DNA of 64,000 nucleotides, taken from NCBI GenBank assembly GCA_030583605.1, contig CP129466.1:1681001-1745000 (forward strand). The letters are read 5' to 3'. The notes beneath the pieces are model-generated. The model was not told the DNA's origin, searched no databases, and worked only from the letters and a program-made list of their open reading frames with translations. Shown one piece after another: positions 28,927 through 36,705 of the stretch (its first letter is position 1; each line of letters opens with the position of its first letter). Origin of the DNA: Gammaproteobacteria bacterium (GTDB taxonomy: Bacteria; Pseudomonadota; Gammaproteobacteria; Steroidobacterales; GCA-2729495). The position numbers and the translations under genes are program-made.

Positions 28927-29969
28927 CCCTCGGTCCGCTGATGATCGATGTGCAGGGAGTGCGGCTCACGCCACAGGAGGCCGGCTGTCTGCGCAGCCCG
29001 CAGGTCGGCGGGGTGATCCTGTTCTCGCGTAATTTTGCCGACCGCGAGCAGCTGCGGATGCTGACCGCGGAGATCCGTGCGGTACGCCAGCCGGGGCTGC
29101 TGATCGCGGTGGACCAGGAGGGCGGACGGGTGCAGCGTTTCCGCGAGGGGTTCACCGCGCTTCCCGCGCTGCGCTGGCTTGGACACGAATATGACCTCGA
29201 TCCGGATCGGGCGCGGCACCTGGCGTTCACCTGTGGCTGGATCATGGCGAGCGAGCTGCTCGATGTCGGGGTCGATTTCAGCTTCGCCCCGTGCGTGGAT
29301 CTCGACTGGGGAATGAGCGAGGTCATCGGCGACCGTGCCCTGCACGGCGAGCCGGATGTAGTGGCGTCGCTGGCGCTGTCCTACATCCAGGGCATGCGCG
29401 CCGCCGGTATGCCCGCCGTCGCAAAGCACTTCCCTGGACATGGTGCGGTGCGGGCAGATTCGCACCTGGAGTTGCCGGAAGACCGCCGCAGCTACTTCGA
29501 GATGCAGGACGACCTGGCGCCGTATCGCCGGCTGATCGATTACGGCTTGCCGGGCATCATGGTCGCGCATGTGCGCTATCCGCAGATCGACACCCGTATC
29601 GCGAGCCTCTCCCCGGTCTGGATCGGGCGCGAACTGCGCGGCACGCTCGGCTTCGCGGGGGCGGTGTTCTCCGATGACCTGAACATGGCGGGTGCCGCCG
29701 TCGCCGGCGACGTGCCGGAGCGGGTTCGAGCCGCACTCGGCGCAGGTGCCGACATGGCACTGGTCTGCAACAACCCGGACGCCGCGAGCCAGTCGATCGA
29801 GGCGCTGGCTGGTTTTGCGAACCCTGCGGCCCACGGGCGGTTGGTCGCCATGCGGGGCCATCCGGTGCGTGACCCGGCCCCGGCGCTGCACGCGCTGCCA
29901 CAGTGGCAACAGGCCATCGCGGAGCTTGCCGCTGCCCGGCAACGGCCGCCACTGGAGTTGCATGGCTGA
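28923..29969 (+). CDS. nagZ: Beta-N-acetylhexosaminidase NagZ
   Basis: A 348-residue cytoplasmic glycoside hydrolase (GH3) that removes GlcNAc from anhydro-muropeptides during peptidoglycan recycling. 'KHFPGHG' (residues 168-174) with the mobile-loop His and the nucleophile Asp251 in 'FSDDLNMAG' are present, as well as 'AVDQEGGRVQRF'. The length matches E. coli NagZ (341). ATG 28923 overlaps the transpeptidase stop (ATGA), and hpt starts 8 nt before its end. In Pseudomonas nagZ also lies next to mtnP, csiV and mfd. Confidence 0.95.
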   Translation: MTLGPLMIDVQGVRLTPQEAGCLRSPQVGGVILFSRNFADREQLRMLTAEIRAVRQPGLLIAVDQEGGRVQRFREGFTALPALRWLGHEYDLDPDRARHLAFTCGWIMASELLDVGVDFSFAPCVDLDWGMSEVIGDRALHGEPDVVASLALSYIQGMRAAGMPAVAKHFPGHGAVRADSHLELPEDRRSYFEMQDDLAPYRRLIDYGLPGIMVAHVRYPQIDTRIASLSPVWIGRELRGTLGFAGAVFSDDLNMAGAAVAGDVPERVRAALGAGADMALVCNNPDAASQSIEALAGFANPAAHGRLVAMRGHPVRDPAPALHALPQWQQAIAELAAARQRPPLELHG

Positions 29970-30513
29970 CGAGCCGGTTCCCGGCGCCCGGCTGGTGGTT
30001 CCGTCCGCGGCCGTGCACGAGGCCTGGGCGCGGCTGGCTGCCGGCGTGCAAGGCTACGTGGACCGGGGTCCCTGCGTGCTGATCGGGGTATTGCTCGGGG
30101 GAGTGGTGCCGCTGGTCAACATTGCCGTGCGCCTGCGCGGCGATTTCCTGCTCGATTACTGCCACCTGACGCGCTACCGCGGTGGCCTGCGCGGCGGCAC
30201 GATCGAGTGGGTGCAACGGCCGCAGCAGTCATTGCACGGCAAGACCGTCGTGCTGGTCGATGACGTCTTCGACGAGGGGCACACGCTGGCTGAGTTGCGA
30301 CGTTACTGCACCGGAGCCGGAGCGGCGCAGGTCGTGGTCGCGGTGCTGGTGCGCAAACGTCATCCGCGCGCTGTTGCGGATCTCGAACCCGACCTCGTTG
30401 GCGTGGAAGCGGGCGACGAGTACCTGTTCGGCTGCGGCATGGATTACCGCGGGCGTTGGCGTCATCTCGACGCGATCTATGCGCTGCCGAATGCGCCGGC
30501 GCAGCCCCGGTGA
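29962..30513 (+). CDS. hpt: Hypoxanthine-guanine phosphoribosyltransferase
   Basis: A 183-residue purine-salvage enzyme using phosphoribosyl pyrophosphate. The PRPP-binding motif 'VVLVDDVFDEGHTLAEL' is at about residues 94-110, and the flexible loop region 'SLHGKTV' precedes it. 'GVLLGGVVPLVNIAVRL' is the N-terminal PPi-loop segment. It overlaps nagZ by 8 nt and mtnP by 4 nt. Placement beside mtnP gives a coherent purine-salvage pair: methylthioinosine cleavage releases hypoxanthine, which Hpt can reuse. The family assignment is firm; base preference is inferred. Confidence 0.9.
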   Translation: MADEPVPGARLVVPSAAVHEAWARLAAGVQGYVDRGPCVLIGVLLGGVVPLVNIAVRLRGDFLLDYCHLTRYRGGLRGGTIEWVQRPQQSLHGKTVVLVDDVFDEGHTLAELRRYCTGAGAAQVVVAVLVRKRHPRAVADLEPDLVGVEAGDEYLFGCGMDYRGRWRHLDAIYALPNAPAQPR

Positions 30514-31253
30514 AGCGGGTAGCACTGATTGGCGGAACGGGCGCCGGACGCATCGTCCCGGAAACGGCCCACAGCCGTGCGGTGACGCAGACCCGCTGGG
30601 GCAGGGCGTCCGCCGCTACGCGCGTCTGGGAGCACGGAGATCTCGAGGTGGTCTTCCTGCCCCGACACGGCGAGGCGGGCGCCATACCGCCGCACAAGGT
30701 CAACTACCGTGCCAACATCGAATGCCTGCGTGCGCTCGCGCCCGCTGCCGTGATCGGCATCAATGCCGTTGGCGGCATCACGCCGCCGGCCTGGCCCGGG
30801 CGGCTGGTGCTGCCCGATCAGCTGATCGACTACACCTGGGGACGTGAGCACACGTTCAGCGACGGCGCCAACGCGGGTCTGCAACACGTCGAGTTCGATC
30901 CGCCCTTCGACGAAGCGCTGCGAAGTGCGCTGGCGCAAGCGGCCCTTGCGGCCGGAGTGGACGTTCTGGCGACCGCTACCTACGGCGTGACGCAGGGTCC
31001 GCGGCTGGAGACGGCGGCGGAAATCGACCGGCTTGCCGCTGACGGCTGCGACATCGTCGGCATGACGGCCATGCCGGAGGCGGCGCTTGCCCGTGAAGCA
31101 GGCCTGCGCTACGCCGTCTGCGCAGTCGTCGTCAACCGCGCCGCCGGGCGCCTGGCACCCGGCGCGACCATCCACGGCGACATGGGGCAGTTTCTCGACG
31201 TGGCGCTCGGCCACGCCGGGCGTGCCCTGCGGGCATGGTTCGAAATGTGGTGA
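30510..31253 (+). CDS. mtnP: S-methyl-5'-thioinosine/thioadenosine phosphorylase
   Basis: A 247-residue member of the PNP/MTAP phosphorylase family. Visible segments are 'LIGGTGAGRI' (phosphate loop), 'LPRHGEAGAIPPHKVNYRAN' (starting near residue 52), 'INAVGGITPP' and 'GPRLETAAEIDRLAADGCDIVGMT'. Length and gene context (nagZ and csiV-mfd nearby) match Pseudomonas PA3004, which was shown to be an S-methyl-5'-thioinosine phosphorylase. I therefore favour methylthioinosine over methylthioadenosine as the substrate, an inference. The start is GTG 30510, overlapping the hpt stop (GTGA). Confidence 0.88.
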   Translation: MKRVALIGGTGAGRIVPETAHSRAVTQTRWGRASAATRVWEHGDLEVVFLPRHGEAGAIPPHKVNYRANIECLRALAPAAVIGINAVGGITPPAWPGRLVLPDQLIDYTWGREHTFSDGANAGLQHVEFDPPFDEALRSALAQAALAAGVDVLATATYGVTQGPRLETAAEIDRLAADGCDIVGMTAMPEAALAREAGLRYAVCAVVVNRAAGRLAPGATIHGDMGQFLDVALGHAGRALRAWFEMW

Positions 31254-31409
31254 ACCGCCGGCGCGGCGCTGCCGTTGCGGTGACACGTTTCACAGACCTC
31301 CACGACGCCCTCACCTAAGATGCCGGGTGCTCGCTTATGTCGTGCCCGGCCGGATCAGGCACTGCCCGACGAGGCGGTAGAAATCGGCTTGATTAAGGCC
31401 TTTAACTTA

Positions 31410-32345
31410 ATGAAGGATTTAGATAAAACAATCCTCATCCAGGCGCTGGACCAGCTACCGATCGGCACCATGATCGTCGATGCGCGCCAGGACCACTGGC
31501 CCGTCGTGTACATGAACGCAATCGTCGGGCAATTGACTGGCCTCGATTTCAACACCCTCATCGGTTGTCCCTGGCGCGGGCTGCTGGTGGACCCGGAGGA
31601 ACTCACGCCCCAACGGGAGCGATTGCTCGGCGCGCCGGCCCTGGTGGTACGGCAACTGCGGCAACGCTGGCAGTCGCGCTCCGGCGAACCGGTGGACATG
31701 GCGCTGCAGGTGTCGCCCTTGTTTCTGCGTCCGGGGCAGCCGGCGTACTGGCTGATCACTCTGGAGACGGAAACCGCCGACACCGAAGGGGACCAGACCC
31801 TGCGCACGGCGCTGCGCGACGCCCAGCTGCGGCTGCGGCAGATCGACCGCAGCGATGCGGTGACCGGACTTGCCAATCGACAGGCGTTCATCGAGGTGCT
31901 GCAGCGGGACTGGGCGGTCGCCAGCCGCGAGAAGCGGCGCGTGAGCCTGATCGTATTCCAGGTCGATGCGCTCGACCGCTATCGCGATCTCTATGGCAAG
32001 CATGCGGCCGACTCCTGTGTGCGCAAGGTGGCGCATGCCATCAGCGGCTCACTGCGGCGCACCGGCGATGTCGCCGCCCGGATCGCGGACAATCGCTTCG
32101 CGGCCCTGGTCGGCAGCGGCGAACTGGAGCAGGTGCGGGAGTTCGCCACGCAGATCGTGCGCAAGGTGCGCGATCTTGCGATACACCACCCCCGGTCGAG
32201 TTCGGGCCGCTATGTCAGCGTCTCGATCAGTGTCGCCAGCGAAGTGCCCGAATGGGGCGCCAAGGATCACGACCTGCTGCAGAAGGCCGAAGCGGACATC
32301 TCCGCTCCGCCATGCGATGTCGCCGATCACCTGGAGGTGGGCTGA
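31410..32345 (+). CDS. PAS-domain protein with degenerate GGDEF domain
   Basis: A 311-residue soluble protein. Residues 5-120 look like a PAS sensor domain ('LPIGTMIVDA', 'VVYMNAIVGQLTG'). From about 147 a GGDEF-type domain begins with 'DAVTGLANRQAF', but the active site GGDEF reads 'ADNRF' (226-230), so it cannot be a normal diguanylate cyclase. Such degenerate domains often bind c-di-GMP or proteins, or are inactive regulators. ATG 31410 is in a short AT-rich stretch, which may hold its promoter; an upstream in-frame ATG at 31320 is less likely. It converges with csiV. Confidence 0.8.
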   Translation: MKDLDKTILIQALDQLPIGTMIVDARQDHWPVVYMNAIVGQLTGLDFNTLIGCPWRGLLVDPEELTPQRERLLGAPALVVRQLRQRWQSRSGEPVDMALQVSPLFLRPGQPAYWLITLETETADTEGDQTLRTALRDAQLRLRQIDRSDAVTGLANRQAFIEVLQRDWAVASREKRRVSLIVFQVDALDRYRDLYGKHAADSCVRKVAHAISGSLRRTGDVAARIADNRFAALVGSGELEQVREFATQIVRKVRDLAIHHPRSSSGRYVSVSISVASEVPEWGAKDHDLLQKAEADISAPPCDVADHLEVG

Positions 32346-32386
32346 ATCGCAGCCCCGGGCGGCGCGGCACGCTCCGCCCCGTGGGT

Positions 32387-33118
32387 TCAGCGTTCGCCCG
32401 CTGACTCTTCGTCGGCTGCGCCGCCAGGCGCCGGTGCCGTGACCGCAGCGGACGGGCGCACGGACAGAATCACGCCAAACACCGGGTGATCGAAGTACTG
32501 CGGCGTCGCATCGCGCAGGCGCCGGCTCTGCTGCAGCCGTGCCTGGGTGGTGCCCGTCCCGAGCGTCACGTCGAGCAGTGCGTGCAGGAAACGTTCGCGG
32601 TAGACGGTAATCGATCCCCCCAGGCCCGGGGCAGCCGCTTGCGCTGCGAGCAGGATTGCGGTTGCGCGTTGCCTGGGCTGCACCGGCTGCAGCCAGCCGC
32701 CGTGGTACACCAGTTGATAATCCGGCGACTGGCGCAGGCGCGCGGCGATGCCGGCCAGGCGCAGATCCGCCGTCGCCAGGGCGGGGGCGGCCGGGACGCT
32801 CGGTGGCCCGGCCAGCGGTTCACCGACGGTCGCGTCGGCGTCGGTACCCATTGCCGGAGCGGGCAGGTCGGCCGGGGGCAGGGTCTCACGGGTCGCGGCA
32901 CGCGGGCCGATCGCACGAAAGACCACAAGCTCGACCTGGTAGAGCGGCGCGCCGTCGATTGCCGCCGGCGGTTCCTGCGCCAGGGCCGTTGCGCCCGTCA
33001 GCAACCCTGCCGCCAGGAACACAAGGGCCAAGGCGGTTACCGCGGCACCACGATGACCGCGGTGGCGCCAGCGTACGGCGCAGGATCTCGCTGCATTGAC
33101 TACCGTCATGAGCGTCAT
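32387..33118 (-). CDS. csiV: CsiV-family periplasmic protein
   Basis: A 243-residue exported protein: an Arg-rich N-terminus, a hydrophobic stretch (about residues 26-45) and a likely cleavage site near 'ALAQE'. The mature part has 'YQVELVVFR', 'DYQLVYHGGWLQPV', and the ending 'YFDHPVFGVIL', typical of the CsiV family (peptidoglycan-binding, linked to beta-lactam tolerance and growth on D-amino acids in some bacteria). It starts 4 nt inside the end of mfd, so mfd-csiV are likely cotranscribed, the same pair as PA3002-PA3003 in Pseudomonas. Confidence 0.82.
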   Translation of the reverse strand: MTLMTVVNAARSCAVRWRHRGHRGAAVTALALVFLAAGLLTGATALAQEPPAAIDGAPLYQVELVVFRAIGPRAATRETLPPADLPAPAMGTDADATVGEPLAGPPSVPAAPALATADLRLAGIAARLRQSPDYQLVYHGGWLQPVQPRQRATAILLAAQAAAPGLGGSITVYRERFLHALLDVTLGTGTTQARLQQSRRLRDATPQYFDHPVFGVILSVRPSAAVTAPAPGGAADEESAGER

Positions 33119-36100
33119 GATGCCAGTTCCTTCGGGGCTGCGCCGGTGGGAGCGTCCACACGACGCATGCTGATCAGCCGTTCGAGCAGCCGCTCCACGT
33201 AGTCGAGGCGGGCGGCCGGATCCGACAAGTCGAGGCGAAACATCAATCGCTGGCGCGGATCGAGCCGGAACTGGCGCGGGTCGCTCTCGATGAGCTTGAC
33301 CAGCCGCAAGGGATCGATCCGCGTGTCGGCGCTGAATTCGACGCTGCCACCGCCGGCGCCGGCCTGCAATCGCGCGATGCCCGCCTCGCGTGCCCTCAGG
33401 CGGAAGGCCGTAATGCGCAGCAGGTTGCGGGTCGGGGGCGGCAATCCGCCGAAGCGGTCGGCGAGTTCACCGGCCAGCCGCTCGAGATCGGCAGCGGAAC
33501 TCGCTCCCGCAATGCGCTTGTACAGCACGAGGCGCAGGTGAATGTCGGGCAGATAGGGCTCGGGCAACAGGGCCGGCACGTGCAGCTCGACATCCGGCGC
33601 CCGTTCCGGGCCGCTGTCGGAGGCGGGATCCCGCCCGTCCTGCAACAGGCGGATGGTGCGTGAAAGCATTTCGTTGTAGAGCGTGAATCCGATCTCCTGG
33701 ATCTGGCCGCTCTGGTCTTCGCCCAGCAACTCGCCGGCCCCGCGGATCTCCAGGTCATGCGTCGCCAGGACGAATCCGGCGCCGAGATCCTCGAGCGCTT
33801 CGAGGGCTTCCAGGCGCTTGCGTGCGTCGCCCTGGATCGCATCGCGCGGCGGGGCGATCAGGTAGGCGAACGCCTGGTGATGGGAGCGCCCGACCCGGCC
33901 GCGCAACTGGTGCAGCTGCGCCAGCCCGAAGTGATCGGCGTGATCGATGATGATCGTGTTGGCGGTGGGCACGTCGAGACCGCTCTCGATGATGGCCGTG
34001 CACACCAGCATCTCGAAACGACGATGATAGAAATCGAGCATCACCCGTTCCAGGTCGCGCTCGTTCATCTGGCCATGCGCAACCTGTATCCGCGCTTCGG
34101 GAACGATGCCGGCGAGCTGCGTGGCGATCGATTCGATGTCCTGGATGCGGTTGTGCACGAAATAAATCTGGCCGCCGCGTTTCAGTTCACGCAGGCAGGC
34201 CTCACGGATCAGCTGGACGCTCCAGGTGCCGATGAAGGTCTTGATCGCGAGGCGCGACTCCGGCGGTGTCGTGATCAGCGACAGCTCGCGCAGGCCGCCG
34301 AGCGCCATGTTGAGCGTGCGCGGAATGGGGGTCGCGGTCAGCGTCAGGATGTCCACCTCCGTGCGCAGGCTCTTCAGGCGCTCCTTGTGCCGGACCCCGA
34401 AGCGGTGCTCTTCATCGACGATGACCAGGCCGAGGTCGCGAAACCGCACGTCCTTCTGCAGCAGCCGGTGCGTGCCGATGACGATGTCCACCCGCCCGGA
34501 GGCGAGCCGCTGCAGGATCTGCTGGTGTTCCTGCGCGCTGCGGAAACGGGACAGTACCTCGACTGCGACCGGCCAGTCGGCGAACCGGTCGGCGAAGGTT
34601 TCGAAGTGCTGCTGCGCGAGGAGCGTGGTCGGCACGAGGACGGCGACCTGCCGGCCGCTGGTGACGGCGGCGAAAGCCGCGCGCAGTGCGACCTCGGTCT
34701 TGCCGAAGCCGACGTCGCCGCAGACCAGCCGGTCCATCGGGGTCGGGCTGGCGAGATCGGCCAGCACGGCGTCGATCGCGCTCGCCTGGTCCTCGGTCAG
34801 CGTAAACTGGAATCCCGCCGCGAAGGACTCGTAGCCCTGCGGGTCGGCGGTCGCGCTGCGGCCGGGGCGGGCGGCGCGGCGCGAATACAGTTCGAGCAAC
34901 TCCGCGGCGACATCGCGAATGCGTTCGGCGGCGCGCCGGCGTGCCTTCTGCCATTGGTCGGTTCCCAGCCGGTGCAGTGGGGCCTGGTCCGCGGCCGCAC
35001 CGGTGTAGCGGGAAATGAGGTGCAGCGAACCGACCGGCACGTGCAGGCGGTCGCCGCCGGCGTACTCCAGCGTGACGAACTCGGCACTGATGCCGTCGAT
35101 CTCCATCCGCGTCAGGCCGACGTAACGACCGACGCCATGGTCGATATGTACCACCGGCGCGCCGGGCGTCAGGTCGGTCAGGTCACCGATGATGGCGTCC
35201 GGATCGCGCCCACGTCGCCGGCGCGGACGCCGGCGCGGCGACAGCCCGAAGAGTTCCTGCTCGGACAACAGCGTGATGCCGGCCCCCGGCAGGACGAGAC
35301 CCTGCTCGATCGGGGTCACCGTCACGGCACAACGCTGCTCACCCGCGAGGAATTCCGCCCAGCTGCCGATGGTGGTGACCGTTTGACCGAAGCGTCCGAG
35401 CGCTTCGATGAGCCATTCGCGCCGGCCCGGGGATTCAAGGGCGAACAGCACGCGCCCGGGCCGGTTGGTCAGGAAGTCGGCCAGGCGCCGCCCGGGTTCG
35501 TCCTCGCGCGGGCTGATGGCGAGGAGCGGCGCTGCTGCGGCTTCGAGGTTGAGCGCGTCGCCCACCTCATCGACAACGGGTGCCGTGCCCAATTCCAGAC
35601 GCAGCAGCGCGTTGGCCGCGAGCCGACGCTGCTGTTCGTCGGGGCGGCAATAGAGTTCCTCGGGACGCAGCAGCGGTCGCGTGACATCGGAGCCGAGTTG
35701 CTCGAACCGCTCCCCGGCCTGGCGCCAGGCCTGCTCGAATGCGGCATCGACCGCGCCGAGCGTGACCACGAGACCGGCGCGCGGCAGGTAGTCCCAGAGG
35801 GTGGATGTGGTCTCGAAGAACAGGGGCAGATAATTCTCTACGCCGCCAGGGAGGCGACGCTCCGATACGTCGCGGTACACCGTCGACAGGGCGGGGTTGC
35901 CTTCGAAGCGGCGTCGGTATCGCTGCCGGAACTGCGTTACGGCCTCCGGGTCCGTGGGCGTTTCACGCGCCGGCATCGTGTCGACCTGGGACAAGGGGCC
36001 GATCGAGATCTGCGTGTCGGGGTCAAAACTGCGGATCGACTCGACACGGTCATCGAGGAAATCCACCCGCGCAGGCAGTTCGTAGCCTATCGGGAAGAAA

Positions 36101-36636
36101 TCGATGAGCGAGCCGCGCACGGCGTAGTCCCCGTGTACCACCACCTGCGTGCAGCGCCGGTACGTCGCGCGATCCAGCGTGGCCTGGAACGCCTCCAGTG
36201 CGAGCGTTTCGCCGGCCCGCACCCGCACGGCACTGCGTTGCAGGTACTCGACCGGAGCCAGGCGTGGCAGCAGCGTGGGCGCCGCGGTGATCAGCAACCG
36301 CACCTCGCCGAGATGCAGGTCCCGCAGGGTGCGCAGACGGGCAGACACCAGGTCCTGGTGTGGGCTGAAGCTGTCGTAGGGCAGCACCTCGAGGTCGGGA
36401 AACAACGCCATGGACGCCGCCGGGCCGAGAAAGAAACGCAGCTGCGCATCCAGCGCCTCCGCCTGCGCGACGGTGGCGGCGATGACCACCAGCGGTGCAG
36501 TCGACGCGGCGGCCAGCTCGGCAATGGCCAGCGCCGGGGCACAGCCGTGCAGGCCCGTCCAGCAGCGGGCCTCGCCCGGAGCGGGAAGCTCATCGAGGCG
36601 CGCGAGCAGGTTGCGGTGAGTAGAGCTGGAAGCCAT
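33115..36636 (-). CDS. mfd: Transcription-repair coupling factor Mfd
   Basis: A 1173-residue DNA translocase that removes RNA polymerase stalled at DNA damage and recruits UvrA. It has the N-terminal UvrB-like domains, the RNA polymerase-interacting (CarD-like) domain around 'GAPVVHIDHGVGRYVGL' (about residues 490-506), and the SF2 helicase core with Walker A 'GDVGFGKTEVALRA' and the DEEH box in 'VIVDEEHRFGV'. The C-terminal TRCF domain follows. Slightly longer than E. coli Mfd (1148). A very long open frame on the plus strand opposite it is a GC-driven shadow. Confidence 0.97.
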   Translation of the reverse strand: MASSSTHRNLLARLDELPAPGEARCWTGLHGCAPALAIAELAAASTAPLVVIAATVAQAEALDAQLRFFLGPAASMALFPDLEVLPYDSFSPHQDLVSARLRTLRDLHLGEVRLLITAAPTLLPRLAPVEYLQRSAVRVRAGETLALEAFQATLDRATYRRCTQVVVHGDYAVRGSLIDFFPIGYELPARVDFLDDRVESIRSFDPDTQISIGPLSQVDTMPARETPTDPEAVTQFRQRYRRRFEGNPALSTVYRDVSERRLPGGVENYLPLFFETTSTLWDYLPRAGLVVTLGAVDAAFEQAWRQAGERFEQLGSDVTRPLLRPEELYCRPDEQQRRLAANALLRLELGTAPVVDEVGDALNLEAAAAPLLAISPREDEPGRRLADFLTNRPGRVLFALESPGRREWLIEALGRFGQTVTTIGSWAEFLAGEQRCAVTVTPIEQGLVLPGAGITLLSEQELFGLSPRRRPRRRRGRDPDAIIGDLTDLTPGAPVVHIDHGVGRYVGLTRMEIDGISAEFVTLEYAGGDRLHVPVGSLHLISRYTGAAADQAPLHRLGTDQWQKARRRAAERIRDVAAELLELYSRRAARPGRSATADPQGYESFAAGFQFTLTEDQASAIDAVLADLASPTPMDRLVCGDVGFGKTEVALRAAFAAVTSGRQVAVLVPTTLLAQQHFETFADRFADWPVAVEVLSRFRSAQEHQQILQRLASGRVDIVIGTHRLLQKDVRFRDLGLVIVDEEHRFGVRHKERLKSLRTEVDILTLTATPIPRTLNMALGGLRELSLITTPPESRLAIKTFIGTWSVQLIREACLRELKRGGQIYFVHNRIQDIESIATQLAGIVPEARIQVAHGQMNERDLERVMLDFYHRRFEMLVCTAIIESGLDVPTANTIIIDHADHFGLAQLHQLRGRVGRSHHQAFAYLIAPPRDAIQGDARKRLEALEALEDLGAGFVLATHDLEIRGAGELLGEDQSGQIQEIGFTLYNEMLSRTIRLLQDGRDPASDSGPERAPDVELHVPALLPEPYLPDIHLRLVLYKRIAGASSAADLERLAGELADRFGGLPPPTRNLLRITAFRLRAREAGIARLQAGAGGGSVEFSADTRIDPLRLVKLIESDPRQFRLDPRQRLMFRLDLSDPAARLDYVERLLERLISMRRVDAPTGAAPKELAS

Positions 36637-36705
36637 CGCGAGGCGCGGAATTATCCCACGGTGCCGGCGCTTTTGGCTCGTGCCGACTCGTGCCGCGGCT
36701 GCCGG

